A DNA stretch of 42,739 bases from Planctomycetota bacterium (lineage in GTDB: Bacteria > Planctomycetota > UBA1135 > GCA-002686595). The stretch's first letter is position 1, and each line of letters opens with the position of its first letter. Location: assembly GCA_011053145.1 (NCBI GenBank), contig DRLC01000043.1, forward strand, positions 1 through 42,739. Direction: 5' to 3'. Positions 8,146-16,208 of this stretch are shown in pieces. The notes below the pieces were generated by a model. That model was not told where the DNA came from. It saw nothing but the letters and a program-made list of their open reading frames with translations, and did no database searches. The translations under genes were made by a program, and so were the position numbers.

Positions 8146-8645
8146 GTCAGTGTCTTCCTTTGTCTAGTGCCCTAAGTCGCCATCCAGACATCGGAAGGAG
8201 AGAGTCGGGTCATCGGTTCAGAAAATGGTTGTGCGTCGATCCAGATGATCGGCGCGCTTGCTCCGCATCCCGGTTGTCCCTCTCGCAGAGGGAACTCCAT
8301 GGGGATGGCGGTGCTCGTCACTTCGCGGACCTTCCCGGCCTCGAGTTCTCTCGCCACGGATGCCCAACAGGCAACGGGCGCTGAAAGGGGCAACGAGGCT
8401 CGGCTCGGTGCCGCAAGTGTCGGGAGAGAATCGATCGGTCTACGCGGAAGGTCGGCGGGTCGGGGCGCTCGCGGCGCAAACCCGACGGGTCGAGGCCCGG
8501 GAGCCTAGCGACCTTTGCACTCAATCGGCCGGGAATCCGAGAAAAAGGCACGAATTCCCCAGATCGGAGCAAGAACGTCTCTTTTTGGAGAAATGCGCAG
8601 ACCTTCGCTCGGCGACCGATGCGCAAATGTGAGAGGATCCGCTCC
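8146..8645. other. 500-bp divergent intergenic region, no convincing gene
   Basis: This is the largest gene-free stretch of the window, between the divergent RRM and SlyD-like genes. Short open frames exist on both strands (for example 8172-8393 minus and 8258-8632 plus), but they have no ribosome-binding sites and unnatural composition. The last 130 bases before the SlyD gene are locally richer in A and T, with runs such as GAGAAAAAGG and CTCTTTTTGG. It presumably holds both promoters and perhaps a long RRM 5' leader; I cannot point to a clear -35/-10 pair. Confidence 0.6.
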
Positions 8646-9128
8646 ATGCAGATCACCAAGAACGCAGTGGCATCGATCGAGTACGAGCTGACGGACGACG
8701 AAGGCAACGTGATCGATTCCTCGAAGGGCCGCGAGCCGCTCACATTCCTCTTCGGCGTCGGAGGGCTCATCCCCGGGCTCGAGGCCGAACTCGAAGGCAA
8801 GGCGGCCGGCGATGCCTTCAAGGTCCGAATCGCTCCCGAAGACGCCTACGGTGAGCGCCATGAGGAAATGATGGCGGATGTGCCGCGATCCCAGTTCCCC
8901 GCGGACGCGGACATCCAGCCCGGAATGCAGTTCCAGGCCAGCGGCCCGCAGGGATCCCAGGTCATCACCGTCGTCGGCGTCGAAGCCGACACCGTGCGTG
9001 TCGATGGAAACCACCCGCTCGCGGGCGTGCACCTGAACTTCGACGTCAAGGTCGTCGACGTGCGTGAAGCGAACGCCGAGGAGCTCGAGCACGGTCACGT
9101 GCACGGCCCCGGCGGGCACGGGCACTGA
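8646..9128 (+). CDS. slyD: SlyD-type FKBP peptidyl-prolyl cis-trans isomerase
   Basis: The protein has 160 residues, started at the ATG at 8646, which has AGAGGAT eight bases upstream. The FKBP domain (residues about 5-70 and 125-142) has the expected IEYELTDDEGNVIDSS opening, GVGGLIPGLEAELEGK and PEDAYGER. The insert-in-flap chaperone domain occupies about residues 71-125, and the C-terminus is His-rich (HGHVHGPGGHGH), as in metal-binding SlyD proteins. It should act in the cytoplasm as prolyl isomerase and folding helper, possibly binding nickel or other metals. Length and order match the family. It converges on the Cys-cluster gene with six bases between. Confidence 0.95.
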   Translation: MQITKNAVASIEYELTDDEGNVIDSSKGREPLTFLFGVGGLIPGLEAELEGKAAGDAFKVRIAPEDAYGERHEEMMADVPRSQFPADADIQPGMQFQASGPQGSQVITVVGVEADTVRVDGNHPLAGVHLNFDVKVVDVREANAEELEHGHVHGPGGHGH

Positions 9129-9134
9129 ACCGAG

Positions 9135-9578
9135 CTACTCCGGCACGACCCCGCTCGTCCCGTCGCTCTCGACGCAGGCGCGGATCTCCTCCGCGTCGAA
9201 GAGGGGTCCATGGTCGATGCCCGGACACCCCTCGGCGGCCCGGGCCCAGTGCCCTTCGCTCGCAACGTTCGCTCGCCAGAAGGGCCAGGTCCTGCACTGC
9301 CGGGGCCGCACGGGATAGATCAGGCAGCCCACCTGCTCCCGCCAAAACACGCACGCATTGCCGGAACGCTCGCGCAGTGCGACACCGCCGCTCGACAGGC
9401 GGTGGGTGTAGAGATCCCGGAAGACCGCTTCCTCGAGCCCCGCGTGGCCCGCCATGCGCGCCACCTCATCGTCGCTCGCCCGCACGATGCCAGGTTCGCC
9501 GGTGCAGCAGTTCCCGCAGCCGGTGCATGCGAAGCGGAGGCCGTCGGCGTACCAGGGATCCTCGTCTCGATCGTTCAC
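9135..9578 (-). CDS. YkgJ-family cysteine-cluster protein
   Basis: The protein has 147 residues and starts with GTG at 9578 (reading MNDRDEDPWY). Near the N-terminus is the cluster CTGCGNCC (Cys18, 21, 24, 25). Further Cys residues lie in CVFWREQVGC and PRQCRTWPFW, matching the YkgJ/CxxCxxCC family (formerly UPF0153), thought to bind a zinc or iron ion. The function of the family is not settled. It lies 32 bases downstream of the hybrid kinase gene's end on the same strand and could be the last gene of that transcript. Confidence 0.88.
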   Translation of the reverse strand: MNDRDEDPWYADGLRFACTGCGNCCTGEPGIVRASDDEVARMAGHAGLEEAVFRDLYTHRLSSGGVALRERSGNACVFWREQVGCLIYPVRPRQCRTWPFWRANVASEGHWARAAEGCPGIDHGPLFDAEEIRACVESDGTSGVVPE

Positions 9579-9610
9579 GGGCCCCTTCTACACGGACCCG
9601 CTCCCCGGCG

Positions 9611-11401
9611 CTACTCCTCGACGGACGACGGAACGTCCTTCGCTTCGCCTGGCAGCGGAGCAGTCGTGGTCGCGTGGGCGAGAACTCGGCGGCAGGCACG
9701 CACGAGGCCGCCCTGGTCGAGAGGCTTGGTCGCATAGTCGTCACAGCCCGCCTCCATGCACTTCTCGCGATCCCCCACCATCGCGTGGGCGGTAAGCGCG
9801 ATGATCGGGCGCGAGTAGCCCGAGGCGCGGAGTCGCCGCGTCGCTTCATAGCCGTCGAGAACGGGCATCTGCATGTCCATGACGACGATATCGAAGGGCT
9901 CGCCCCTCTCCTCGGCTTCGCGCACGGACTCGAGGGCTTCCGCCCCGTTCCCGACCACGTGCACATCGGCTCCGGCTCGCCGCAGGAAGGCCTTGATCAG
10001 GGTCTGGTTGAACTTGACGTCCTCGGCGACGAGCACCCGGCCCTCGAGGCGCACCGGCCCCTCTTCGAGCTCCTTCGGATGTTCCTCGGTCGGTCCGCGC
10101 TCGAGCGAGCACTCGGCCTCATCGTATTCCCGCATCATCACGGGACCGAGCTGCCCCGCGTAGAGGTCCAGGGTGAAGACGCTTCCCCCTTCCTCGCGGC
10201 GCGCAACCTTGATTCCTCCCCCGAGCAGGACAGCGAGGCGGCCGGCGATCGTGAGGCCGAGCCCGGTCCCCCCGTACCGCCGCGTGAGCGACCCATCCAC
10301 TTGGGAGAAGGGATCGAAGATCGTCGACTCGAAGTTCTCCGGAACACCGATGCCGGAGTCCTCGACCGACACCTTGAGGTAACGGTGCTCGGCGCCCGTG
10401 CACGGGTCCAGTTCCAGCACCACGCGCACGAAACCCTCCTCGGTGAACTTGATCGCGTTCCCGATCAGATTCATCAGGATCTGCCGGAGGCGGACACGAT
10501 CACTTTCGATGACCTCGGGAATCGCGCCTTCGACGCGTAGTTCGAACTCGAGATCCTTCTCCGCGGCCTGGGGCCGCATCAGGCGCATGACCTCGTGGAC
10601 CACCTCGAAGGGTGAGAGGTCGGTGCGGTTGATCACCAGGCGAGAAGCTTCGATCTGCGAGACATCCAGGATGTCGTTGAGGATCGCGAGCAGATGGTCC
10701 CCGCTCCTCTTGATCGTCTGGCCGTAGCGCTCCCGCTCCTCCTGGGTCGCTCCCGGGTCGCAGAGCAGGCTCAGGTAACCGAGCATCGCGTTCATCGGCG
10801 TGCGGATCTCGTGGCTGACGTTCGCGAGGAACTCGGACTTGGCGCGGTTGGCCGAATCCGCGCGCACGTTCGCCTCCTCGAGCTCGGCGATCTTCGCCTG
10901 GATCGCGCGGCTCATGTTCCACTTCTCTGTCAGCGCACCCGCGAGCTGGCGAACCTCGACCGGATCGAACGGCTTCTTCAGGATCAGGAGGCGGTCGGAG
11001 TGTCCGAGGGAATCGATGATTTCGTCGAACGAGTAGTCGGAGTAGGCCGTGCAGATCACCACCTGCAGATCCGGGTCGATGTTCCAGAGCTCCCGAATCG
11101 CCTGCACCCCATCGATTCCGGGGGGCATGCGGACGTCCACGAACGCGAGAGCGAAGGGGGCTCCGGCTTCCACCGCACTGCGCAGCAGGGCGACTCCCTC
11201 TTCCCCCTGCGAGGCGGTGGTCAACTCGAATTCGATTCCGCTCGAAGCGTCCTCGTCCTCGCCGCCGAAAAAGGCGTTCTTCGCGTCTCCGAAGCCCGTA
11301 TCAGAGCCCGACGCCGCGGGACAGAGGATCTTGCGGAAGTCTTCGCGGATGGACTCTTGGTCGTCGAGCACCAGGATCCGGCGGTTCATGGGAGAGGTCA
11401 T
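9611..11401 (-). CDS. Hybrid histidine kinase with receiver domains at both ends
   Basis: The protein has 596 residues. An N-terminal receiver (about 7-160; phospho-acceptor Asp89 in FVDVRMPPG, Lys at LKKPF) carries an acidic insertion at about 28-60. A coiled-coil linker (about 165-190) leads to a HisKA domain with His197 in FLANVSHEIRTPMN, and a HATPase domain with NLIGNAIKF, DSGIGVPE and GGTGLGL. A second receiver (about 453-575; Asp509 in VVMDMQMPV, Lys in ATKPL) ends the protein. There is no membrane segment or PAS domain, so the kinase is soluble and its input is probably phosphorylation of the N-terminal receiver by another kinase. It follows the CHASE4-type kinase gene by six bases, so that kinase is the obvious candidate donor. 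Confidence 0.94.
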   Translation of the reverse strand: MTSPMNRRILVLDDQESIREDFRKILCPAASGSDTGFGDAKNAFFGGEDEDASSGIEFELTTASQGEEGVALLRSAVEAGAPFALAFVDVRMPPGIDGVQAIRELWNIDPDLQVVICTAYSDYSFDEIIDSLGHSDRLLILKKPFDPVEVRQLAGALTEKWNMSRAIQAKIAELEEANVRADSANRAKSEFLANVSHEIRTPMNAMLGYLSLLCDPGATQEERERYGQTIKRSGDHLLAILNDILDVSQIEASRLVINRTDLSPFEVVHEVMRLMRPQAAEKDLEFELRVEGAIPEVIESDRVRLRQILMNLIGNAIKFTEEGFVRVVLELDPCTGAEHRYLKVSVEDSGIGVPENFESTIFDPFSQVDGSLTRRYGGTGLGLTIAGRLAVLLGGGIKVARREEGGSVFTLDLYAGQLGPVMMREYDEAECSLERGPTEEHPKELEEGPVRLEGRVLVAEDVKFNQTLIKAFLRRAGADVHVVGNGAEALESVREAEERGEPFDIVVMDMQMPVLDGYEATRRLRASGYSRPIIALTAHAMVGDREKCMEAGCDDYATKPLDQGGLVRACRRVLAHATTTAPLPGEAKDVPSSVEE

Positions 11402-11407
11402 GGGACT

Positions 11408-13354
11408 TCAGGCAGCGTGTGCGGGCTGCTGGCATTCGAGGGGAAGGTCGATCGTGAATGTGGCGCCTTGTCCGAGGCCGTCGCTCTCGACGCGCAGTGT
11501 GGCGTCCATTTCCACGGCCGCGTTCGCGGACACGTGGAGTCCGAAGCCGTGTCCGTCCGGCTTCGTGCTGAATCCGTGACGGAACACGTTGGTCAGGTCC
11601 TCGGGGGCGATGCCGCATCCGGTGTCCGCCACTTCGATCCGCAGCGTTTCCTCGGAGACACGGCGAAGGCGCAGGGTCAGGACGGCGGGCTTGTCCCCGC
11701 ACGCAGCCATCGCCTGTACCGCGTTCTGAATCAAGTTGACGAGGATCTCCATCAGGCGGTGCTTGTCGGTGCGGACGCTCGGGACGTCTTCGAATTCGCA
11801 GCGCACCTCGACGCCGGCGAGACCGCCCAGCGCCTTGCGGCAGATGTCGAGCGCGGACTCGATCTCGCGCGCCAGGTCGGCGTACTCGAACACGCCCTTG
11901 GTCCCCGCGTAGGTCTGCTGCGCGCGAACGAGATCGGCGATGTGTTCGATTCCCGTCGTGACCGCCTCGAGTTCGTCGATGACCGAGCGCTTCTGACGCG
12001 AGAGGGTCCTGGAGATCTCCTCGAGGAAAGGCAGGAAGTGCTTGCCCTTCGGGTCCTCGGTCACGAAACGGCCCAGTTCGTCCCGGTGCTCGACGAGCAC
12101 CGCGACCATGCGCTCGAGATCGGCCGTGGCGAGCTCAGCGATGCTGCGCACCGCCAGACTGCTCGACACATTGACACTGTTCAGGACGTTTCCAACGTTG
12201 TGGAGAACGCCGGTCGCTACCTCGCTCGCCCCCGCCAGGCGTGCGTTCTGCACGACCTGCTCACGGGAGTGAGCGAGCTCATCGAGCATGCGGTCGAATT
12301 CCTTGGAGAGCTGACCGATCTCGTCGTCCCGCTGGATGTTGGTGCGGATCGTCGTATCGTCCTTGCGCCCGATCTCGATCGCCTTGTCCGTCAGTTCCCC
12401 GAGCGGATTCAGGACGAACCGCTGCAGGAGCCTCAGGAGCGCGAAGAGGATCAGGAGCGCGGACCCGAGGGTCGAAAGCAGCGCATAGTCCACCGCGCGC
12501 GCCCCCAGGGCAGTGATGTCCCGGTTCACGATGCCTTCGACGAGCAGGGGCTCCAGGGTTCGCAGATCGTTGCGGCTCGCGAAAACGTGCAGTCGCCCGT
12601 CCTCCCCCACGCGCGCAACGGCACGGCGTTCTCCCGTACTCAGGAGGCTCCGCACCTCGTCGCCGGACTCTCCGAGGTCTCTCTCGCCGTCCGCGGCGAT
12701 CCGAATCTCCATGCCGGAAGGATCGCCGAGGCTTCGGCGCAACGGCTCGTCCAAGAAACGGCCGGCGATCACCAGGCCGTGCCGTGCGGCGCGGAACTGG
12801 GTGCCCTCGCTCGTCAACGCGACGCCATCCCTCCCCCGGACGGGAACCGCGGCAACGAGCAGCGGCTCTCGCTCCGTCATCATCAACCCGGACACGAAAT
12901 CCCTGCCGCGCGGTATGTTCCGCAGCGGGTGGCTCGCGCTCAGGGCTCCGAGGGGCAGTTCTCGGGTGATCCGAATCGGCTCACGGGTCCGCGGGTCCAG
13001 GATACGCCCCCATCGAACGTTGCCCGCAGCATCGCAGAACAGGAGGACGTCGAGGCCGAGATCGTCGAGCAACCCGCGACCGAGTTCCTGTTCCGCAGAG
13101 GTCGCGTCGGCGCTCTCTTCGCCGACGAGCCGCGCGACGCTGGCCATGTTCCCCCACGCCAGGCCGAGTTCCTCGAGGGTCTCGACCTCGTCATCCAGCC
13201 GCGCGAGGACTCGGTCCAGGTGCTCCTCCGCGTCCCGCTCCTCCCAGTCCGCAAAGAAGCGGTTGGCGAAGAGCCGCAGGGTTCCATTGTCCACGACCGC
13301 GTACAGGGCTACGACGGCCGAGAGGATGATGAGGATACGGGTACGCAGCGACAT
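11408..13354 (-). CDS. Membrane sensor histidine kinase (CHASE4-like sensor, HAMP, kinase core)
   Basis: The protein has 648 residues. Transmembrane helices lie at about 6-22 and 290-312. They bracket a periplasmic domain of about 265 residues that reads like CHASE4 (ADWEERDAEEHLDRV, ...LAWGNMASVA...). A HAMP domain (about 313-365) is followed by a dimerisation helix with H-box His385 in GVLHNVGNVLNSV, and a HATPase domain with NLIQNAVQAM, DTGCGIAPEDL and GHGFGLHVSANA. The 'LHNVGNxLNS' H-box marks a subgroup of kinases often paired with separate receivers, and none is attached here. It sits between the HAMP protein (nine bases upstream) and the double-receiver kinase (six bases downstream), so the three genes look like one signalling operon. 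The ligand is unknown. Confidence 0.94.
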   Translation of the reverse strand: MSLRTRILIILSAVVALYAVVDNGTLRLFANRFFADWEERDAEEHLDRVLARLDDEVETLEELGLAWGNMASVARLVGEESADATSAEQELGRGLLDDLGLDVLLFCDAAGNVRWGRILDPRTREPIRITRELPLGALSASHPLRNIPRGRDFVSGLMMTEREPLLVAAVPVRGRDGVALTSEGTQFRAARHGLVIAGRFLDEPLRRSLGDPSGMEIRIAADGERDLGESGDEVRSLLSTGERRAVARVGEDGRLHVFASRNDLRTLEPLLVEGIVNRDITALGARAVDYALLSTLGSALLILFALLRLLQRFVLNPLGELTDKAIEIGRKDDTTIRTNIQRDDEIGQLSKEFDRMLDELAHSREQVVQNARLAGASEVATGVLHNVGNVLNSVNVSSSLAVRSIAELATADLERMVAVLVEHRDELGRFVTEDPKGKHFLPFLEEISRTLSRQKRSVIDELEAVTTGIEHIADLVRAQQTYAGTKGVFEYADLAREIESALDICRKALGGLAGVEVRCEFEDVPSVRTDKHRLMEILVNLIQNAVQAMAACGDKPAVLTLRLRRVSEETLRIEVADTGCGIAPEDLTNVFRHGFSTKPDGHGFGLHVSANAAVEMDATLRVESDGLGQGATFTIDLPLECQQPAHAA

Positions 13355-13363
13355 GGGGATGGC

Positions 13364-13852
13364 TCAGGCGGCCTGACGCTCCACTTCCTCTTCCCTCTCG
13401 CCGGAACGATCGCGGTTCGCGTTCTCCTTCCGCAGGGGTTCGGTGACGATGTTGATGATCTCGCACAGCTCCTGGAGCTGGTCCCCCTTTCGCAACTTGC
13501 ACGGACGCACTTCGCGCCCCTCGTGCACCTCCATCAGGTACTTCTCGAACCGATACACCGGGCCCGCGATGCGAAAGGTCACCATCACCCCGATCGCAAC
13601 GGTGAGCGGGAGGAGCATCCCGAACGAGACGGCGAGGATCTCGAGGGGTAGCTCCGGCAGAACCGCCATCAAGTACGTGCCTCCCTCGGGGATCGTCGTC
13701 GACAGCTCGGACAGCCGGAGGGCGACGTGCAGCGACTGGAGCAGGAATCCCAGGGCGGAAAGGCCGACGAAGACGGACGTGAGCCGAAGCTGCAGGCGGG
13801 GCTTGATGAGCTTGATCCGGCGACGGTGTCGCCTGGGAGGGGTCTTTGCCAT
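13364..13852 (-). CDS. Two-helix membrane protein with HAMP-like domain
   Basis: The protein has 162 residues. A basic N-terminus (PPRRHRRRIKLIKPRLQLRL) precedes two transmembrane helices at about 26-48 and 70-94. A HAMP-like segment follows (AGPVYRFEKYLMEVHEGREV...LRKGDQLQELCEIIN), then a highly charged tail (about 140-162). Small proteins with this 'PRLQLRLTSVF...AGPVYRFEKYL' pattern are common in planctomycetes and relatives next to kinase genes and are sometimes annotated as chemotaxis-receptor-like. There is no signalling output domain, so it may present a signal to, or pair with, the kinase encoded nine bases downstream. Confidence 0.85.
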   Translation of the reverse strand: MAKTPPRRHRRRIKLIKPRLQLRLTSVFVGLSALGFLLQSLHVALRLSELSTTIPEGGTYLMAVLPELPLEILAVSFGMLLPLTVAIGVMVTFRIAGPVYRFEKYLMEVHEGREVRPCKLRKGDQLQELCEIINIVTEPLRKENANRDRSGEREEEVERQAA

Positions 13853-14008
13853 GGGTTCAGGTCCGAGTGAGGATCCCCGGGGGAGAGGCAGTCCCGGAGC
13901 GCGTCGGGATCTCTCCTCCTCTTCTCGAACGCTTCCGGAGACGACTGGAGCGAGTTCTCCCTTGCTCCCCGGCGAGACCCGGGTGGAAAACTTTTCGCGA
14001 GTCCCCGA

Positions 14009-15364
14009 TCAGCGGGGATCCCCGGCGCCGACCCACTCGCGCCAGAGCCGCACGTCCTCGGGAAGATCCCCCCCGGTGATGCGCTGAAGCGCGCCGAGCG
14101 CCGCCGTCCGCACGTCCCCGTCACGGCTCTCCAGGAGATCCACCAAGCGCCCACAGGCCACGGGAGATCCCAACTCCCCGAGCGCCCGGCAGGCGAGGGC
14201 GACCAACTCGGGCTCCGGGCGATCGAGGGCCGCGGTGAGATCGAGCGCGAGGGAGGAGCGCTCGTATCGATGGTGAGCGAAGTCGGAGATCGCGGCCAGG
14301 GCCGCTCCGGCATCGCCGCTCTCGATGTCCTGGAGCCGCACGGCCCGCTCCTCCCGGCTCCACTCGAGCTCTTCGCGATACCAGGACTCCCAGAGCCGCG
14401 GTGTGGGACCGAAGTGCAGGCCCGTCAGGATCCGAAGCGCCGACACGGCCGCCGTGCGCGTTCTCTCCCGTTCGTCCCGCAGGCCATCGAGCAAGGATGG
14501 AAAGGCTTCCCAGTCCTCGAGGTCCGCGCAGGTCTCCATCGAGATGCGCTGCACCTCCGGGTCGGGGTCATCCAGCAGCGCGCGCACCTTCGATCGGACC
14601 GAGGGTGGGTAGGGTCCGGGAAACTCGGCGGCCATCGCCCGGATGGCCCGCAGGGTATACGCGTCGGGAGCGGGCGGGCGAGCGAGCAGGGCCGCGAGCG
14701 CCTCGAACCCCAGGGAAGAGCGCGTGTCGCGCAGAGCGTCCACGACCGCACTCGAAAGGCTCGCGTCGATGTCCGGAAACAGATGGACGATCATCGGGAA
14801 GGCGCCGATGTCCCGGGACAGGATCGCCTCCAACGTCTCCCGGAAAACGGTTCGGTGGGCGGGCGGCAGGACGATCGTCTTGCGGTGGGAGGGCGAGGTG
14901 TCGACGCGCAGCGGGGCCGCGAGGCGGATGCAGAGCCGCAGGTCTTGCACCCCAGCAAAACCGCCCAGCAGCTCCAGGCCGCGGCGACGGTATTCGAGCC
15001 GCCCCTCACCCTCCGCGAGTTCCGTGAGAAAGGCCCGCAGTACATCCGGGGAAAGGTCCTCCAGCGCCCTGCGTACTTGCTCCGCGCGCCCGGGGTCGAG
15101 ACGCGCGAACTTCCCCCCATTCGGCAGCCAGGGCCCGGGAATCCCACCTTCGACGAAGACCAGGAAGAGGTCCCCGGTGCAGGCCTCCGCAAGCCCAGCG
15201 AGTTCCTCCTCGAAGCCAGCCGAGGGTTCTGCCCGCAGGAGTTCCACGAGCGCCGCACGATCGTCACCGCGCCCGACTCCCGCGAACGCGAGCATCGAGA
15301 ACGCGCACAGGAACGGCACGATCCCCCCCCGGCGCCCGGGACGCCTTCCCGTCAGTTGCGGCAC
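14009..15364 (-). CDS. Exported HEAT-repeat protein
   Basis: The protein has 451 residues and starts with GTG at 15364 inside the end of the pseudopilin gene (13-base overlap). A signal peptide is likely: Arg-rich start, then IVPFLCAFSMLAFAGVG. The mature protein is almost all alpha-helical. Clear HEAT-like repeats occur at about 230-310 (VRALLDDPDPEVQRISMETC, DERERTRTAAVSALRILTG) and 365-440 (PELVALACRALGELGSP, DGDVRTAALGALQRITG). Such proteins are binding scaffolds. Its coupling to a pseudopilin gene suggests a role at the cell envelope, perhaps with the secretion or pilus-like apparatus; that is inference from position. Confidence 0.82.
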   Translation of the reverse strand: MPQLTGRRPGRRGGIVPFLCAFSMLAFAGVGRGDDRAALVELLRAEPSAGFEEELAGLAEACTGDLFLVFVEGGIPGPWLPNGGKFARLDPGRAEQVRRALEDLSPDVLRAFLTELAEGEGRLEYRRRGLELLGGFAGVQDLRLCIRLAAPLRVDTSPSHRKTIVLPPAHRTVFRETLEAILSRDIGAFPMIVHLFPDIDASLSSAVVDALRDTRSSLGFEALAALLARPPAPDAYTLRAIRAMAAEFPGPYPPSVRSKVRALLDDPDPEVQRISMETCADLEDWEAFPSLLDGLRDERERTRTAAVSALRILTGLHFGPTPRLWESWYREELEWSREERAVRLQDIESGDAGAALAAISDFAHHRYERSSLALDLTAALDRPEPELVALACRALGELGSPVACGRLVDLLESRDGDVRTAALGALQRITGGDLPEDVRLWREWVGAGDPR

Positions 15365-16005
15365 GTGACGACCGTCTCCCTGGTCTCCTGGACCAATCCT
15401 TCCTCCGTCATCCTCTGCAGGGTGAGGCGGATCGTGACGCTCTTGCCGTCCAGCACGAAGCTGAGCCCGGTCTCGTCGGCGAGCGTGTTGCCGTTGTCGT
15501 CGATGCCGTTCGGCACCTCATCCTTGTAATAGTCCGCAACGGTTCGGCACCAGATCACGATGCGTTCTTCCGCGGTCCCTTCGTTGCGCCCCCAGTACAG
15601 ATTGCTCGTTCCGTCCTCCACCGCGATCACCTCCGGGTCCTCCCAGACGACCTCCCCGTTCTCGACGCCGAGGCTCACCCGGTATTCGATCCGGTTCGAG
15701 AAGAACGGAGCCGCTGGATCAGGGAAGATCGTCTCCGGGTCGGAGCCGATGACCGCGTAGGCGATTCGATCGAGCACGTTCTGCGCCTGGTCGTCGAGCG
15801 CCATGACAGCCGACTCGCGCGCCCGCACACGCGAGGTCTGTTTCGCGACGAGGGCCAGTTTCACGAACAGGATGCCGAGCAAGGAGACCGCGATCAGCGC
15901 CTCGAGCACCGTGAATCCGGCCCGCCGACCCGCCGAACCGGGACGCCGGCGAAGTGCCGCGCCCGCCGGAGCGTGCGTGGAGAGGTGTGCGGAGAGTTCA
16001 GCCAT
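15352..16005 (-). CDS. Type II secretion/type IV pilin-like pseudopilin
   Basis: The protein has 217 residues from the ATG at 16005. The prepilin peptidase site is clear: RRAG, then Phe31 opening the hydrophobic helix FTVLEALIAVSLLGILFVK with Glu at mature position +5. Residues about 55-217 form the globular part. They include an Asp-rich loop (NGIDDNGNTLADETG) like the calcium-binding or structural loops of minor pseudopilins, and the only visible Cys are in IWCRTV and the C-terminal TCRN. Only one pilin is present and no assembly genes are nearby, so the machinery must be encoded elsewhere. The earlier in-frame ATG at 16251 lies in Pro/Arg-rich, non-coding-looking sequence and was not used. 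Confidence 0.88.
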   Translation of the reverse strand: MAELSAHLSTHAPAGAALRRRPGSAGRRAGFTVLEALIAVSLLGILFVKLALVAKQTSRVRARESAVMALDDQAQNVLDRIAYAVIGSDPETIFPDPAAPFFSNRIEYRVSLGVENGEVVWEDPEVIAVEDGTSNLYWGRNEGTAEERIVIWCRTVADYYKDEVPNGIDDNGNTLADETGLSFVLDGKSVTIRLTLQRMTEEGLVQETRETVVTCRN

Positions 16006-16208
16006 GGTGCGTGGACACGAAGCGTCCGATCGGGCCTCGAATCCGGCTCGACCGGGTCTTCTTCGATCGGCCTGCTCCGGGATCCAGGATGAACGCGATT
16101 CCAGGCTTCCCCACGGGCCCGCCTTTGGAGGCGGAGAATTCTTCCGGGTCAGGCCCCATTGACGGCTTCGCCCCCCACCCCGAGGCTGGGACTCCTCCGG
16201 AGGCCCCC

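Noticed and set aside
8172-8393. 73-codon minus-strand frame in the 500-bp gap
   Set aside because: No ribosome-binding site, no recognisable sequence, unlikely composition.
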